Positions 1 to 10,895 of a DNA stretch of 64,000 nucleotides are shown in pieces. The stretch's first letter is position 1; each line of letters starts with the position of its first letter. Position numbers and translations under genes: made by a program. This stretch comes from Powellomyces hirtus (Eukaryota > Chytridiomycota > Chytridiomycetes > Spizellomycetales > Powellomycetaceae). The notes beneath the pieces are model-generated. The model was not told the DNA's origin. It searched no databases and worked only from the letters and a program-made list of their open reading frames with translations. Location: NCBI GenBank assembly GCA_025526995.1, contig JAHLKG010000008.1:248001-312000 (forward strand), read 5' to 3'.

Positions 1-419
1 GTGCATGCTCACAAAGCCTTTACCTCTGGTTCATCCGCAAAACTCTCATTTTTGGGAAGGCGACAGTCCGGTGGGCGGAACGTTATGAAATCGTGCACGA
101 AAAGCCACTGGGTAATGGATGAGCAAGCAAAGTCGTTCAACCGATACGTTTTCTTTTGTTTTTTTTTGGCAAGGCACACCTTTGTTACGGTGTTATCGGC
201 CATGGCGGACACCGCCGAGACGTTCATAACGTCTCTTAGAGTCAACTGCATTGTAGGTGCTGCAGGAGAACGCGCGCGGGGAGGTACGCCACGAGACCGC
301 GTGCGAGGTACTGCAGGAGCCCGTGATGTTACAGAGTCTCTACGCAATGTTTCGCCAACGGCAGATCATCCTCCAAGTCGTACGACGGTCTCGCATCGTC
401 CGATTCGTTCTCTGAAATG
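1..419. other. Window edge, no gene recognised
   Basis: Open frames on both strands here overlap each other and carry no recognisable domain. A T-rich run lies at about 149-168. I see nothing supportable; it may be downstream sequence of the minus-strand ORF that follows. Confidence 0.4.
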
Positions 420-1220
420 TCAACGGCGCCTGACTGGAAATCGGCATCCCCATTGATTCGCATCTGCGATAGGAGGGTGCCTACGTTTGCCGAGGGTGTA
501 ACGGGGCCAGAAGCCGGAACAGTGAACTGGCTGTCGTTGCTCGCGGGTCCGGCCGTTACATTTGAAGTCGCCGGAGCGTTGTTCGCGGGTCCGGTAGTTA
601 CAGTTGAAATCGCCAGAGCCGTCTCGGTTTTGCTGTTTCCTGTCCTTGTCCCACTTTCTTGTCAACTTTGCGGCCTGCCGCGGGGTTTTCCCATCACTGA
701 GATGACCATTGTAAATACGAAACAGTTCCTGACCCCGACGTATCTGTTCTCTTAAGGATATCTCGTCCTCCTTGATCGATTGATCGAATGACGGAGATAC
801 ACTTCGGGCCCTGCGACCCGCCGGTTGCTGGTGGTTAGGTTGATGCAATTGCGTCAGGAGTTGCGCACATTCGTTGAGATATATGCACGTCAATGATGGA
901 AGAAACTGGAGCACCCACTCCTTATCGCTCTCGCAGGACTCACCGCTAAAGAAGCATGAGTCACTTACGAGTTTGATGTGACGAGTCGTTGGATTGTATT
1001 CCAGAATAGCCGGGAAGGCCTCTTGTTGTGTCTTGAGGAACTGCTCGAGTCCGCGTCCTACGCTGCCGGGTGCCAGTTGGCGCAAGTCTCGAAGGAGGTG
1101 ATCCTCCGGGTACGGGGTCGTATGGGACTCAGTCCAAAACCATAGCAGGGTCGCCAATATGATGACTGGATGGTCACTTGCCAGGTTTGAAAAGGCAGCT
1201 GAAAATCGGGGTAGATCCAT
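420..1220 (-). CDS. Hypothetical protein with internal repeat
   Basis: A single open frame of 266 residues starting at an ATG (1218-1220). I do not recognise the family. The first third is hydrophobic and mixed (Leu, Phe and Trp rich), followed by a charged, Gln-rich middle. The last third is very basic and carries a near-perfect duplication: a unit ending TREQR preceded by GDFNCNY or GDFKCNG, which corresponds to a roughly 39-bp tandem DNA duplication at about 540-620. The upstream region (1221-1901) is shared with the divergent DDHD phospholipase gene. Uninterrupted length and a start at a plausible ATG support a real gene, but composition bias and lack of homology leave it uncertain. It could be a lineage-specific gene, a decayed gene fragment, or chance. 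Confidence 0.35.
   Translation of the reverse strand: MDLPRFSAAFSNLASDHPVIILATLLWFWTESHTTPYPEDHLLRDLRQLAPGSVGRGLEQFLKTQQEAFPAILEYNPTTRHIKLVSDSCFFSGESCESDKEWVLQFLPSLTCIYLNECAQLLTQLHQPNHQQPAGRRARSVSPSFDQSIKEDEISLREQIRRGQELFRIYNGHLSDGKTPRQAAKLTRKWDKDRKQQNRDGSGDFNCNYRTREQRSGDFKCNGRTREQRQPVHCSGFWPRYTLGKRRHPPIADANQWGCRFPVRRR
540..620. repeat. About 39-bp tandem duplication inside ORF
   Basis: Two adjacent copies beginning with the words gcgggtccgg and sharing gttacatttgaagtcgcc-like / gttacagttgaaatcgcc-like cores. On the minus strand they encode the repeated GDF-x-CN-x-x-TREQR unit of the 266-residue ORF. The copies differ at a few positions, so this is not a very recent slippage. Confidence 0.6.
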
Positions 1221-1901
1221 CTTGTTTGCTTCTGCCCATTAGACGGCTTGTAGCTTGTTGCGGAAGGGCTGCCGGCGCTGACAGCTTCGACACAGTCTGT
1301 ACTTCCGGGATGGACGATGACGAGTAGTTCAGTCCGAACTTATTCATCTTGCAGGGTCCTCAGCAGCCGCGCTTTGTCGAATTCGTGCCTCTGCAAGAGT
1401 ATATTGCTGCAAGGCCCCTGCGCTCTTCTCTTTAGGGTCATCTTTTTGGGCATTGGTCTCTGTTGGCTGTATTCTAACCAAGAAAACAAGGAGTATCGAT
1501 ACTGTGAAGGTATGTCTCGATCGCTTGACTCACGTGAGTACAACTTGCTTCGGCGGGGAATCCACAAGTCGCGCGCAACTCAAAATTTGATGGAAAGAGT
1601 GTTGCGAACCGACCGACCAACCTGGTTTTGACAAACAAACCCACTCACTCGCCAACAAGTTATATTATTTTTTCCCTGCAGCTTGCCCATTGTCCCATTA
1701 GTACAGAAACCTGCCGACAGAAGTTCCTTGGACAAAACAAACTTGATAACGACTGCTACCGGTTGTCCCGAAAGCGCCCTCTCCGTCTCTCTGCTCCGAC
1801 CTACTCCTGAATAGAGGGCCGCTTTCAATATCCCACCACCACCTGCCTCTGCTCAATCCATCACTAAACATACACGCATAGATATAACGTTTCATAAAAG
1901 C
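1221..1901. promoter_or_regulatory. Divergent intergenic region
   Basis: About 680 bp between the start codon of the minus-strand hypothetical ORF and the first exon of the DDHD phospholipase. It presumably holds both promoters. No clear TATA box or other known site is visible, and small ORFs here have no recognisable content. Confidence 0.4.
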
Positions 1902-4900
1902 ATGGGCACCGCTGGTGCTGGAACTCCTGACTTGCTTGTTCGGTGAGTCGCTCATTGCAGAGTGCTGGCTGATACGGCGGCTGCCAAGGGACTTGTTGCA
2001 GCACTCTGCTAAACTGATGCCTTGGCATTGTATTTTGCAGCTGGTTCCATGCTGTAGACATTCCTAAACAAGATGATACCCCGTTCCGCATACCTACCTC
2101 CACCAACTCTTCAAAGATACCTGCAACATGGAAGCCATTCTCGGGCAGAGATTCAGCCAACCTCGAAGCCGCATATCAAATGCTACAGCAAAAGAAGAAC
2201 GGGAAGCAGAAAGAGTCTGCCACTCCTGCAGTAGCAGCACCACCATCGCACGAGGGTGCTGTCACCTACACGAAAGTGCCGGTCAACGAGGATCAACTGT
2301 TTGAGGCCGACGTGGAAAAGATGGAGACGTATCCCGTCTACTGGCACGGCCCGACATATGACATCCGACGCGGGACTTGGTTCCATGCTGCGTTTGGCGG
2401 AAGCTATCTGCCGTGTGATGAGAATCTGTCGCGGCAGCTGGAAGATGGGTACAAAAAGTTTCAACCATGGCACTCTACGTCCGCGCAGTCAACACCGGGA
2501 ACGTCTACATCAGTGTCCTCGTCAACGCCCGTGACTTCAATGCCGGGCGGACCTCCTGCAAAGGCGCCTCAAAGTCAACATGAACAGGTGCGATGGCAAA
2601 CACCAGCCATTCTTCTAGTTTCAACAACACATCTGACGATTTTTCTTTTTCTTCTTCCCTTCCAGCGCTGGGCTCTTTTCGGTCCGTACATGAATCAATA
2701 TGTGATCTACGAAGGCGCTCATACTGCCATCCAGCATTCGGACGACTTTGGAAGCAAAATAGGCCGTGCGGTGATGAACATTGGTGGAACTCGCTTGACT
2801 CGTGGTTGGGACGAGGTCGAAAAGCTTCGCAGCAAAACCAAAGCCCAAGTAGCAAAGGAGAAAGACAAGGAGAACATGAAGGCCAAAGATCAGGCGAAAG
2901 GAAAAGGACTCGAAACAGCGCCAAGCCCTGCAGTCAGCAAACCGGCAGTTGAAACGGATCCAGCGCAGAAACTGGGCAACGGACTGAGCTCAATCATCCC
3001 GGACATCACCTCGTCAACCGGCACGATCACATCTGAGCAAGCGCAAAAGCTGCAGGAAAAGACGGAAACCGAGGATTATGATGGGGAAGAGGATGGCGAT
3101 CGCCCGATAAACCATCTCGTCCTAGTCATTCATGGAATCGGACAAAAGCTAGGCGAGCGCGTGGAGGCCGTCAATTTCATCCATGGTAGCGTATTGTTGC
3201 GTGACCCGGTGCCTTTGCCATCCGCTGGCGTTGTATAATGCTCATTAAAATTTGGACGCAGATTGCAATATCCTGCGGCGAACCATCAAGGATTCTTCTC
3301 AGCAGTATGCTACTGCTAAAGATCAATTAAAGTTTAGCAAGCGAGCTGGATTGATCAACATGCCAGATGACGGTGGCGTTCAAATTCTCCCTGTGCAATG
3401 GAGACAGAAGATACAGTTTGGAATGGCCCGCCGACCAAAGCCGGCTGCTGGAGACACAGACAACCAGGAGCCAGATCCGGCTGATCTGGAAACGACTCTG
3501 GATGATATCACTCTAGACGGTGTGCCAAGCATCCGCCAACTGGTGTCCGATGTCGTGTTGGACGGTGAGTACATCATGTACATGCTCGTATCAAGTGACA
3601 ACTGTCTGACACGTACCTCCTCTGTTGGCCGGATCCAGTTCTTCTTTATATGTCGCCGCGCTACCGCCAAGAAATGATCAAACACGTAACCGCAGAGCTT
3701 AATCGGATATACCGGCTGTTTATGCAACGAAACCCCAAGTTCAACGGAAAGGTCTCGATATTGGGTCATTCGCTCGGGAGCCTCTTGGCTTTCGACATTT
3801 TGTGCAATCAGCCGGGCAAACCTGGCGAGAAACCCACTGTGGAACCGGTGACACTACCCAGCCCATCCAGCAAGCGACCACAAGAAGTGGATTTGACGGA
3901 TCTTCTTCATGGTGCCACCAGTGCTGATGATAGAAAAGTCAATGGTATTATGGAGAGAAGCAGTATCAAGTACGGAGACCTCGATTTCGATGTTGATAGA
4001 CTTTTTGGTAAGTCCACATGCGTTTCCCCATCTGTGGGCGTTTTCTAACATTCCTTTCGCGACTAGTCGTTGGATCGCCTGTAGGGTTGTTCTTGCTATT
4101 AAAAGGAGACAAGATAGCGGCTCGGAAACCAGGCATGCCGGTACATACCCAAGAGGAGGACGGTATCTCCAGTCCCGCTGTCAATGCCTTCTACAACATT
4201 TTCCATCCGCACGACCCCGTCGCCTACCGCGTTGAACCCATGATCGAAAAGCCCTTTGGAGAACAAAAGCCGGTCCCCATCCCCTATACCAAAGGCGGGC
4301 TGAAAGGCACAATTGTCGGAATCCAAGATTTGGGCAGTGGCATCGCCGACAAGGGCCGCAGCATGTTTGAAGCAGCCAAACTGGGCATCACGTCCACCAA
4401 GGCGGTCGTCACGAGCGGAATTAGTACCAGCATGGGCCGCATGGTCACCATGGTCAGCTCCATCAATGCGTTCAAGGCAGCGGGCGCGAACGGGTCGGGA
4501 GAACTGGTGGATGAGAAGGGGCAGTCGGCCATTGATGCAGCCCCTTCCCCCGCAGGCGTTCAACTCGGCAACCAGGGTGGGGTGATTGAATCGGCAGCAA
4601 TCCCGACGCACGAACCCTCTGTCGAAATGCGGGAAATCGTCCGGCCCTCTCGGGAGGGCGCCACGGATGTGGAGCTGCTGAACCCACGCGGACGAATAGA
4701 CTATGTCCTCCAGGAGGGAGTGCTGGAAAATCCGTACATCTCGGCGTTGGGCGTGCATATGAATTACTGGAGCGACCCGGACTGTGCATTGTTTATGTTG
4801 CGAGAACTGTACTGCGAAATCAGTGGAGATGACCGCAAAGCGAGCGGGACGGGAGGACCAGGGGGTGGCGGTGGTGGTGGACCGGGAGGCAGTGACGGCG

Positions 4901-5376
4901 GCGGCAGTGGCGGCAGCAGCGGACGGGACAGGAAACCGCATTCCGGCACTGAACCCGACGACAGATCCACACCCCGCCGAGGCACATCGACCGGCCCCCC
5001 ATCCAGCGACAAGGCCCGATCAGGGGGCCTGGGCGCATTGGTGCGCGATACCACCCACCGACTCAGCCAGATGTCGCCCGAGGACATTGCCGTGTTCCAG
5101 AGCGGGTTTGGAGTGGATATGACTCTCCCGTTTGATTGGTCGCAGGGCAATGCGTCGTTTGATGTGTACGCGCTGCTGTAAGTTGTCGCGGGCAAGCCGA
5201 ATAAATCAACATACCCCTTCTGTTATGAGACCGCCCAACCCTGGTAACAATTCCCTGTTTCTATTGGTTTTTTTTTTAGACATATCGTCGTCTCCCTCAT
5301 CACCAACCTCGTCCTCACCGGCATCCGCATCGCGTCCCTCCTCGTCGTCCCGCTCTATGGATCACGGCCACCATAA
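1902..5376 (+). CDS. DDHD-domain phosphatidic acid-preferring phospholipase A1
   Basis: Intracellular PA-PLA1 family lipase (relatives: mammalian DDHD1/DDHD2/SEC23IP, yeast YOR022C), expected to remove the sn-1 acyl chain of phosphatidic acid at membranes. Exons by frame and splice sites: 1902-1942, 2041-2587, 2666-3185, 3262-3564, 3639-4007, 4067-5177 and 5280-5376; they sum to 996 codons. Landmarks: RWFHAV near the N-terminus (family N-domain), FIHDCNILRRT before the lipase core, serine nucleophile in GHSLGS (about 3764-3781), FVVGSPVGLFLLLK, then HPHDPVAYRVEPMI (the DDHD region) and RIDYVLQEG...HMNYWSDPD near the end. A Gly/Ser-rich disordered stretch (about 4850-4930) interrupts the C-terminal part. 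The last exon encodes a hydrophobic helix ending in GSRPP, a likely tail anchor. The 78-nt intron 2 has no stop and keeps frame. Family assignment is firm; the exact N-terminus is inferred. Confidence 0.93.
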
Positions 5377-5382
5377 AAAACA

Positions 5383-5792
5383 CCCCCCCCCCCCCCCCCC
5401 CCGCCAATCCTTTCCGTAGATAACAATGACTTTTTCTCCTCCTTTTTGTTCGGTCGGCAGTGGTTTTGTGTTTCTCACACAACTCTCCCATTCCACCCCT
5501 GATTCCAATGTGTAAATAGGGCCCTCGCCCCCCCCCCCCCCCCCCCCGATATATCTTCGCTCTATACAAATTAATAACCCCCCCCATGTGATTAAAATGT
5601 TCAGTAGGTCGTGGTAGTGGGTGGGATGTGCTACATAAGATCACAAGGAGTTGTGACAGTCCGCGCTAATGCTAAAATGTGCGAGGTGGGTCCAACGGGC
5701 ATCTAGAACTGCTTAAGGTGGGTTGACTCTCTTGCGCACTCCAGACAAATAAATAAATAAAAACACAAGTTGAGGAATGCTGCCCCCCCCCC
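5383..5792. repeat. Cluster of long poly-C tracts
   Basis: Runs of about 20 C (5383-5402), about 19 C (5528-5546), shorter runs near 5579 and about 9-10 C near 5784. They lie just downstream of the DDHD gene stop and upstream of the stop of the minus-strand GPI-protein gene, in the 3' untranslated and intergenic region of the convergent pair. Confidence 0.85.
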
Positions 5793-5793
5793 A

Positions 5794-6504
5794 TTACAGA
5801 AACGCGAGTCCCCCTACTGCCGCCCCCACCGCCGCCATCCACCGACCCACCACCTGCTTCACCGATCCCACCGCACCACTACTCCCCAACACCTGGGTGC
5901 CCGGGGGCGGGGGCATCAAACTCCACGTTGGCGTCGCACCCGGCGCCGCCGCACCCGCACCCGCACTCGTCGGTGTAGTGCCACCGGCCGTCGATCCAGC
6001 CGCAGCGGGCACCACGCTACACGTCCTGTTCCCCGTGGGCGCGGTTTGGATCGCCCCAACAGTGAGGGTCTTGATATCCTCACTGCCTTCTTTCCCGTAC
6101 GCACCCGCAAACGCCGTCGCCGCAAAAAACCGCAGCGTGACGTCGCGCGTCCAGCATCGTTCCCTCGTCACATTCGCCAAATTATACAAGGCCCGCACGG
6201 GTGCAGTCGTCGTATCCAACAAAAGTCCATACCCGGACCCCTCCGCAGCGGCATCCGGGTTACTGCAGACAGCATCCGCTGCAGTGGTGTAGCCAAGTGC
6301 CAGCAGGGGCGGGGAGATGGCGACGGGCAGCGAGAGAGAGGTGTTGGCGGGCAACGTGTAGGTGAAGACGGTGCATGCGAGGGCGGGGAGTGTGTGCGTG
6401 CTGTTGGCGGTGAGTGGTGTGGGCAAGGGTGTGGGGTCGAAGCCGTAGACGGGGGTGAGGAGGAAGGGGAGGAGGGAGAGGAGGGTTGTGGTGAGTGGGG
6501 TCAT
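5794..6504 (-). CDS. Secreted, probably GPI-anchored protein
   Basis: An intronless 236-residue frame starting at ATG (6502-6504). It opens with a typical signal peptide (Leu-rich core, cleavage expected after PVYG), continues as a Thr/Ala/Pro-rich ectodomain with several N-glycosylation sequons (NST, NTS, NVT, NRT) and four or five cysteines, then a low-complexity Ala/Gly/Pro/Thr stalk, and ends in a short hydrophobic segment (AAVGAAVGGLAFL) without a charged tail. That layout is the usual one for a GPI-anchored fungal cell-surface protein. Its domain is not recognised. It converges on the DDHD phospholipase gene. Third positions are strikingly C/G rich compared with neighbours, which fits either high expression or compositional bias. 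Confidence 0.65.
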   Translation of the reverse strand: MTPLTTTLLSLLPFLLTPVYGFDPTPLPTPLTANSTHTLPALACTVFTYTLPANTSLSLPVAISPPLLALGYTTAADAVCSNPDAAAEGSGYGLLLDTTTAPVRALYNLANVTRERCWTRDVTLRFFAATAFAGAYGKEGSEDIKTLTVGAIQTAPTGNRTCSVVPAAAGSTAGGTTPTSAGAGAAAPGATPTWSLMPPPPGTQVLGSSGAVGSVKQVVGRWMAAVGAAVGGLAFL

Positions 6505-7705
6505 TGTGGTGTGGTTCTGCGTTGTGTGCGTTTGTGAGGTTTTTGTTCGAGGACGGGGAATGTTAATAAAAAAACGAGCCGGGGTGGCTGACAGTATTTT
6601 TTACCCAAATTTGTCACACCTCGCCGTTGTCCAACCGTGACGGTATATCGATACGATTCTGTCTCGCGGGCAATACAAGTAATACGAAACCTTACAGCTT
6701 CCCCGCTCATGCTCCCTTGTCCAGGCCACTCGGCATCCCACACCCAACTCACGTGCGTTTTTCCAAGTTGGTTCGACAATAGGGAGCAAATATGTGCTGA
6801 ATTTGTGCGAAATATCCCACTACGGACTCTACTCCCGCCTCGGGACGGACGACGCGGCAACGATTTCCCTCATGAAACACGTCTTATCCGAGAGAGCTGA
6901 TGATTGCCTGTGGGGTCGTCCATGCGACCCTGTATAAGTGGCTATGTCATTCCATCATCCCAATGGCCCAGAGTTTTTAGGCAGGCCCGCACGAACGGGT
7001 GCCTTAACGTCAGGGAGCGTTTGCACCCAGTCTCCACAACGTGGCCAGCCTTACGATATGCACAGGCGGGCGGATGGGGGGCATTTCACCAGAATGTTCT
7101 GCATCTTTGGCGTGGTTCCTCCCATGATGTCCCACAAAACTGTGGAGGCGGCGTGTGGGCTTCCTGAAAACGGGTGGCATCTGCTCCATGAGTTGCCCCG
7201 ACTCCATCTTCTCCATGCGGGATGTTGATTTTGGGGATTTGCCACACGAATGGTTTATGCATCTTCGCGCGGATTCGCGTGCGGTTCCAACATGATACAG
7301 TGGGGAGGATCAACAAACGGAGGCCACACACTAAACGCAAAAGAGACATCCTCGTTTCTTTAAAGTCGAGTTGCCCATCTCCGAGTCGCGCTTGCAACGT
7401 AACAATTGCGGGTGCGAAATGGTACATTAGACAAAACAAGAAGGAGCAAAACAGTACGGGGGTGTTGCACCGTAGCACCGTTTCGTGCCAGGTAAAACAT
7501 ATTTCTCATCTTTGATCATTCATATTTCTCATGTTTTTTAATATAGGGACCCTGCATTGCTGATCCAAAGTTTGGAACGACATCTGCAAGCCAAAGGGGC
7601 GCTCGTTAGAGCAACAGCCCAAATGAGAGGTTTAGATCGTCCCAAGACCGGATAGCTGCCAACCCGGGCCTCCGTAAGGAGACCCTGCCATTCGTACCCC
7701 CGCGC

Positions 7706-7721
7706 GGGGGGGGGGGGGGGG
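7706..7721. repeat. 16-nt poly-G tract
   Basis: Sixteen consecutive G residues preceded by a GC-rich alternating stretch (ccccgcgc). It is in the gene-poor spacer and has no coding context. Such tracts can form G-quadruplexes and often mark assembly uncertainty in length. Confidence 0.9.
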
Positions 7722-7984
7722 CTCAGGGCCGCTGGCTACCTTCTTATAGCGTAGTTCTTCTAACCGGAGCGGCACGAGTTCCATAAGCCAGTCATCTTGA
7801 GACCCGTTCCGATACGAGTTTTACATCGTCATTTCCTGGGACTACCCCGAAGCTTTAACGGTCATTTGAGCTTACAAACGACCCTCATCGGTGACCCACG
7901 CACCCGGGAGTTTTTCCGTCGTGCGCCGCGGCGGACGTTGTCAATGTTTGAAGGCGTTTAAAGACCGGAGAGCTGAAGCGTGAG

Positions 7985-8060
7985 TAAGTCCAAAGTGTGA
8001 GAAAGCCGAAAGTGTGAGAAAGCCGAAAGTGTGAGAAAGTCAAAAGTGTGAGAAAGTCAA
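7985..8060. repeat. 17-bp imperfect tandem array
   Basis: Four to five copies of a 17-bp unit of the form aagtgtgagaaagccga, with c/t variation (agccga versus agtcaa). The array grades into purine-rich sequence with many gagag and aaag words up to about 8200. It is noncoding as far as I can see. Confidence 0.8.
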
Positions 8061-10020
8061 AGAGTGAGGAGAGAGGGGAGATTTAGAGAAAGGGAGAGAG
8101 GGAAGTCAGGTAGAGAGGGAAGCTCGAGTAAGAACTCGAGTAGAGCGAGTGAGGGAAGATGGAGAGAAAGTGAAGAAGGGGGAACGAGAAACTGAGCGGC
8201 TTTTATAGAAATTTTGGACGTGGGGCGGTTGGGTGCGTTTGGCTGCATTTTCGCTGTGTTCACGTGCGTTTGGGCTGCGCACGGGTGTGTTTAGCCGACT
8301 CCGAGTGGCCAACCCATGTAAGAGGTCATGCGGACTGCGGGTCCGCGGAGGTTGGGGAGCGCATCCGATTGGCTGAAGCATTTGTCAGAATGGAGGGGGG
8401 GGAGGATGCCCCCCCTCCCACGTGTGTGTGATGGCCTAATTTGGAAGCGGGGAAATCAGAGTCCCGATTGTTGAAAAAGGCCAGGGGACAAATGCGTGTT
8501 ATGTGTCTATGAAGATGGGGAATGCGACGCGTGTCGTTGGGGTAGGGTGCATAAGGCGAGACGCGTAACGAAGCATGGGATTTGCAGACACGGAACCATT
8601 GCGCAGCACTAAGGCGATAAACCTGTATATACGGTATGGCTTATGGTGGAAATGTCCCAGGAGCAGTATGCCATGTATGGGAAACTCAGACGACTATGGA
8701 AAGACGTTTATACCATGCATGTTCTGGCAAGAGGAGTGGGAGAGTATGGGGGGAAAAGATGGTTGTGGTGCCTGCTTCCCTGTTCATGGGAAAAGCAGAA
8801 CGGTGCCGTCTACTGTGAACCGTGTCTGTGCAAAGAGTGCTGTGTGTTGTCCATGCGCATAGAGAGTAATGCGCAGCCATCATTGCCTCTCTGTTTGGGA
8901 CTATTGTTATGAGAAACCGACTCGGTGACCTGTGTTTGGGGTTTCTGGGTCGTTGCAGCATTTTGTTTGGCTGTGACGGAGACGGCTACAGTCGCGAGAG
9001 AAACATAGCATGCTGCCATCAACGTAGTCGGTTGGCCAAAGTCAGAAGAATGCTGGTGGATGGAGCATGGGGATCAGAGTCTCATTTTGTATCAAGAGGC
9101 GCACAACCGGCATGGATATATATCTGCAGCAAAAAAGACAATCCCTTTCTCCCTGGACAAAAACCCCGCTGTAATTAAAGTTTCTGCGCGGCGACATCAT
9201 TCACTTGCGCAAAGACCAGTTGGATTGGAAGATTGGGAAAAGAGCTCTTCAAAACAGACAAATTGCAAGTGCGCGCCCGGGATTGGGCTAAGACGACACT
9301 ATAAATCCTTTGACTGAATCAAATGTGATGAATCCAATCTTGGGTGACCACGAGAAACAGTCGTCAGAGGATTCGTAACGGAGGAAGATTAAGAACCTGG
9401 GAAAGGTCGCCACTGAAGAGACGGCGTGAATACTCCACAGACTCATGGGGTTAGGCCTCAATGGAATTGCGAAGACGGTAATGGTACTGCCAATGTATGA
9501 GCTTCATCTGTTGATCATCCACACGGATCCAATCTTCTGTGACCAAGGCCTTCTCTGACAGTCACACTGTTGGAATCGCGTTTTTCTGAAGGTTGATCCG
9601 CCTGACTGTTATTCGGATTAAGGACCCAATTGAGGGATCCAGAGTGTTGTAGGAACAACACAAATACACCACATCAATCCACAAACTGTCTCGTTCACGC
9701 ATATTTCTCAGAACAATGTCGACATAAGTAGAGGGTCACCGATGGAGCAATTCTGGTATATATTATCACGCAACAATTGACCTCTACGAGTATCCTTCCA
9801 TTCTAAATACGAGGTTATCAGATTTGCTACAAGACCAGAAGCAGCGATATGAATGAGTATAAGCTCCTCCCATGGAATCCAACAAAACAGGTGACACCTA
9901 CCTGGCATGCCATGCTTGTTCCACCGATAGATGCATGTATTTAATGGAACTCGAAGCGGGGGTGGTCTAATAGAACAAGAATAGTGAGCAAAGGTTCCCA
10001 CTAAGCGGCCAAATGTGCTT

Positions 10021-10584
10021 TCACTTACAGTGCTATAAGATGCGAAAATATTAAGAAAAGCAGCAGAGTAAGGTGAGAACGGCTACATGAAGAGCAATCG
10101 CGCGCCTGAAATAATGTGAGAACATTGCGATAACTTACACCACCCTTGAAGTACGAGATGTAGTAACTGCAAAGTGACAACAAAAAAATCAATACTCTCA
10201 TTCTGCAACGCCACGGAATACTTTTCGCCAATCAAGAACAAAGCTTGCATCGTCCACATACCCAGTGGGGATCATGATGCCGAGGAAGTGGAGGACGGGG
10301 ACGAACGAGTCCTTGGCAATGTAACGCTCGTAGTAGCGGCCCCAGAAGGTTGTGCTGGCGGTCTGCTGACGGTTGCCCTTGGGAATGTGCTGGTAGAAGT
10401 ACTTCATCTTCTTGAAGATGTCGGGGTGGGCCTGCGGGTAGGCAGACTGCAGCTTGCCGAGCTCCTTGAGCGACGAGACATTGGGGGGAATGAGCGACGT
10501 CTTTGTGCGAATGGGCGCCGAGGTCCTGGTGGAGCGCTGGGCGATCCTGGAGGCCACGCGCAGCGAGCGGTTCAACAAGGGCAT
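10021..10584 (-). CDS. ATP17: Mitochondrial F1Fo ATP synthase subunit f
   Basis: Small subunit of the Fo sector in the inner mitochondrial membrane. Exons: 10262-10584, 10139-10166 and 10021-10032; they sum to 121 codons (120 residues), slightly longer than yeast Atp17. The N-terminus (MPLLNRSLRVASRIAQRS) is an Arg/Ser-rich mitochondrial presequence. The family motif SLIPPNVSSLKELG follows, then KKMKYFYQHIPKG and a single hydrophobic segment (VLHFLGIMIPTGYYISYF) matching the membrane helix of the family. I chose the ATG at 10582-10584 because upstream residues in the same frame are unlike a presequence. The last exon is only 12 nt (ending HCK); it is the frame- and consensus-consistent solution but an alternative 35-nt intron would give another short tail. 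Divergent from the C1-THF synthase gene. Confidence 0.85.
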
Positions 10585-10895
10585 TCTGTCGAGTCGGCGG
10601 GTTTGCAGAAGGAAGGGATGAGGATCTTCTTGCTTTTTCGACAAACGTCAACTCTCAACTCGTTGACCCGCTGAAGCCGAAATCCCCGCGACGGACCGGG
10701 AATGGCTGGAATGGCTCGTCGACAAGCCAGTTCCATCCGAATAGGTTTGTTCAGCCACATGCCCACGTGATGCAAAGCGCAGCAACACACTTAATCTAGT
10801 ATTTAAGAGAACAACACTACTGTACCATCCCCATGAAGGTCCGCATTGCCCAAGGTGTACTTCGGCGACCGTCGCTTCTGCAACTCTGATTCTGC
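10585..10895. promoter_or_regulatory. Bidirectional promoter, ATP17 / C1-THF synthase
   Basis: About 310 bp separate the start codons of two divergent genes for mitochondrial or mitochondrion-linked metabolism. No consensus TATA is obvious; position alone supports the call. Confidence 0.5.

Larger units (their letters stand above)
6505..10020. other. Gene-poor 3.5-kb spacer
   Basis: No convincing gene on either strand. Frames of 60-100 codons exist but lack recognisable domains and conflict with each other. The region contains a 16-G run (7706-7721), a 17-bp tandem array (about 7985-8060), purine-rich sequence (8060-8200) and a short G/C inverted repeat (about 8390-8420). It may contain decayed mobile-element sequence, but I could not identify any transposon protein. 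Confidence 0.5.

Noticed and set aside
8643..9180. Cys- and Trp-containing frames on the plus strand in the gene-poor spacer
   Set aside because: Several overlapping frames with no shared domain; one frame is as open as another, consistent with chance.
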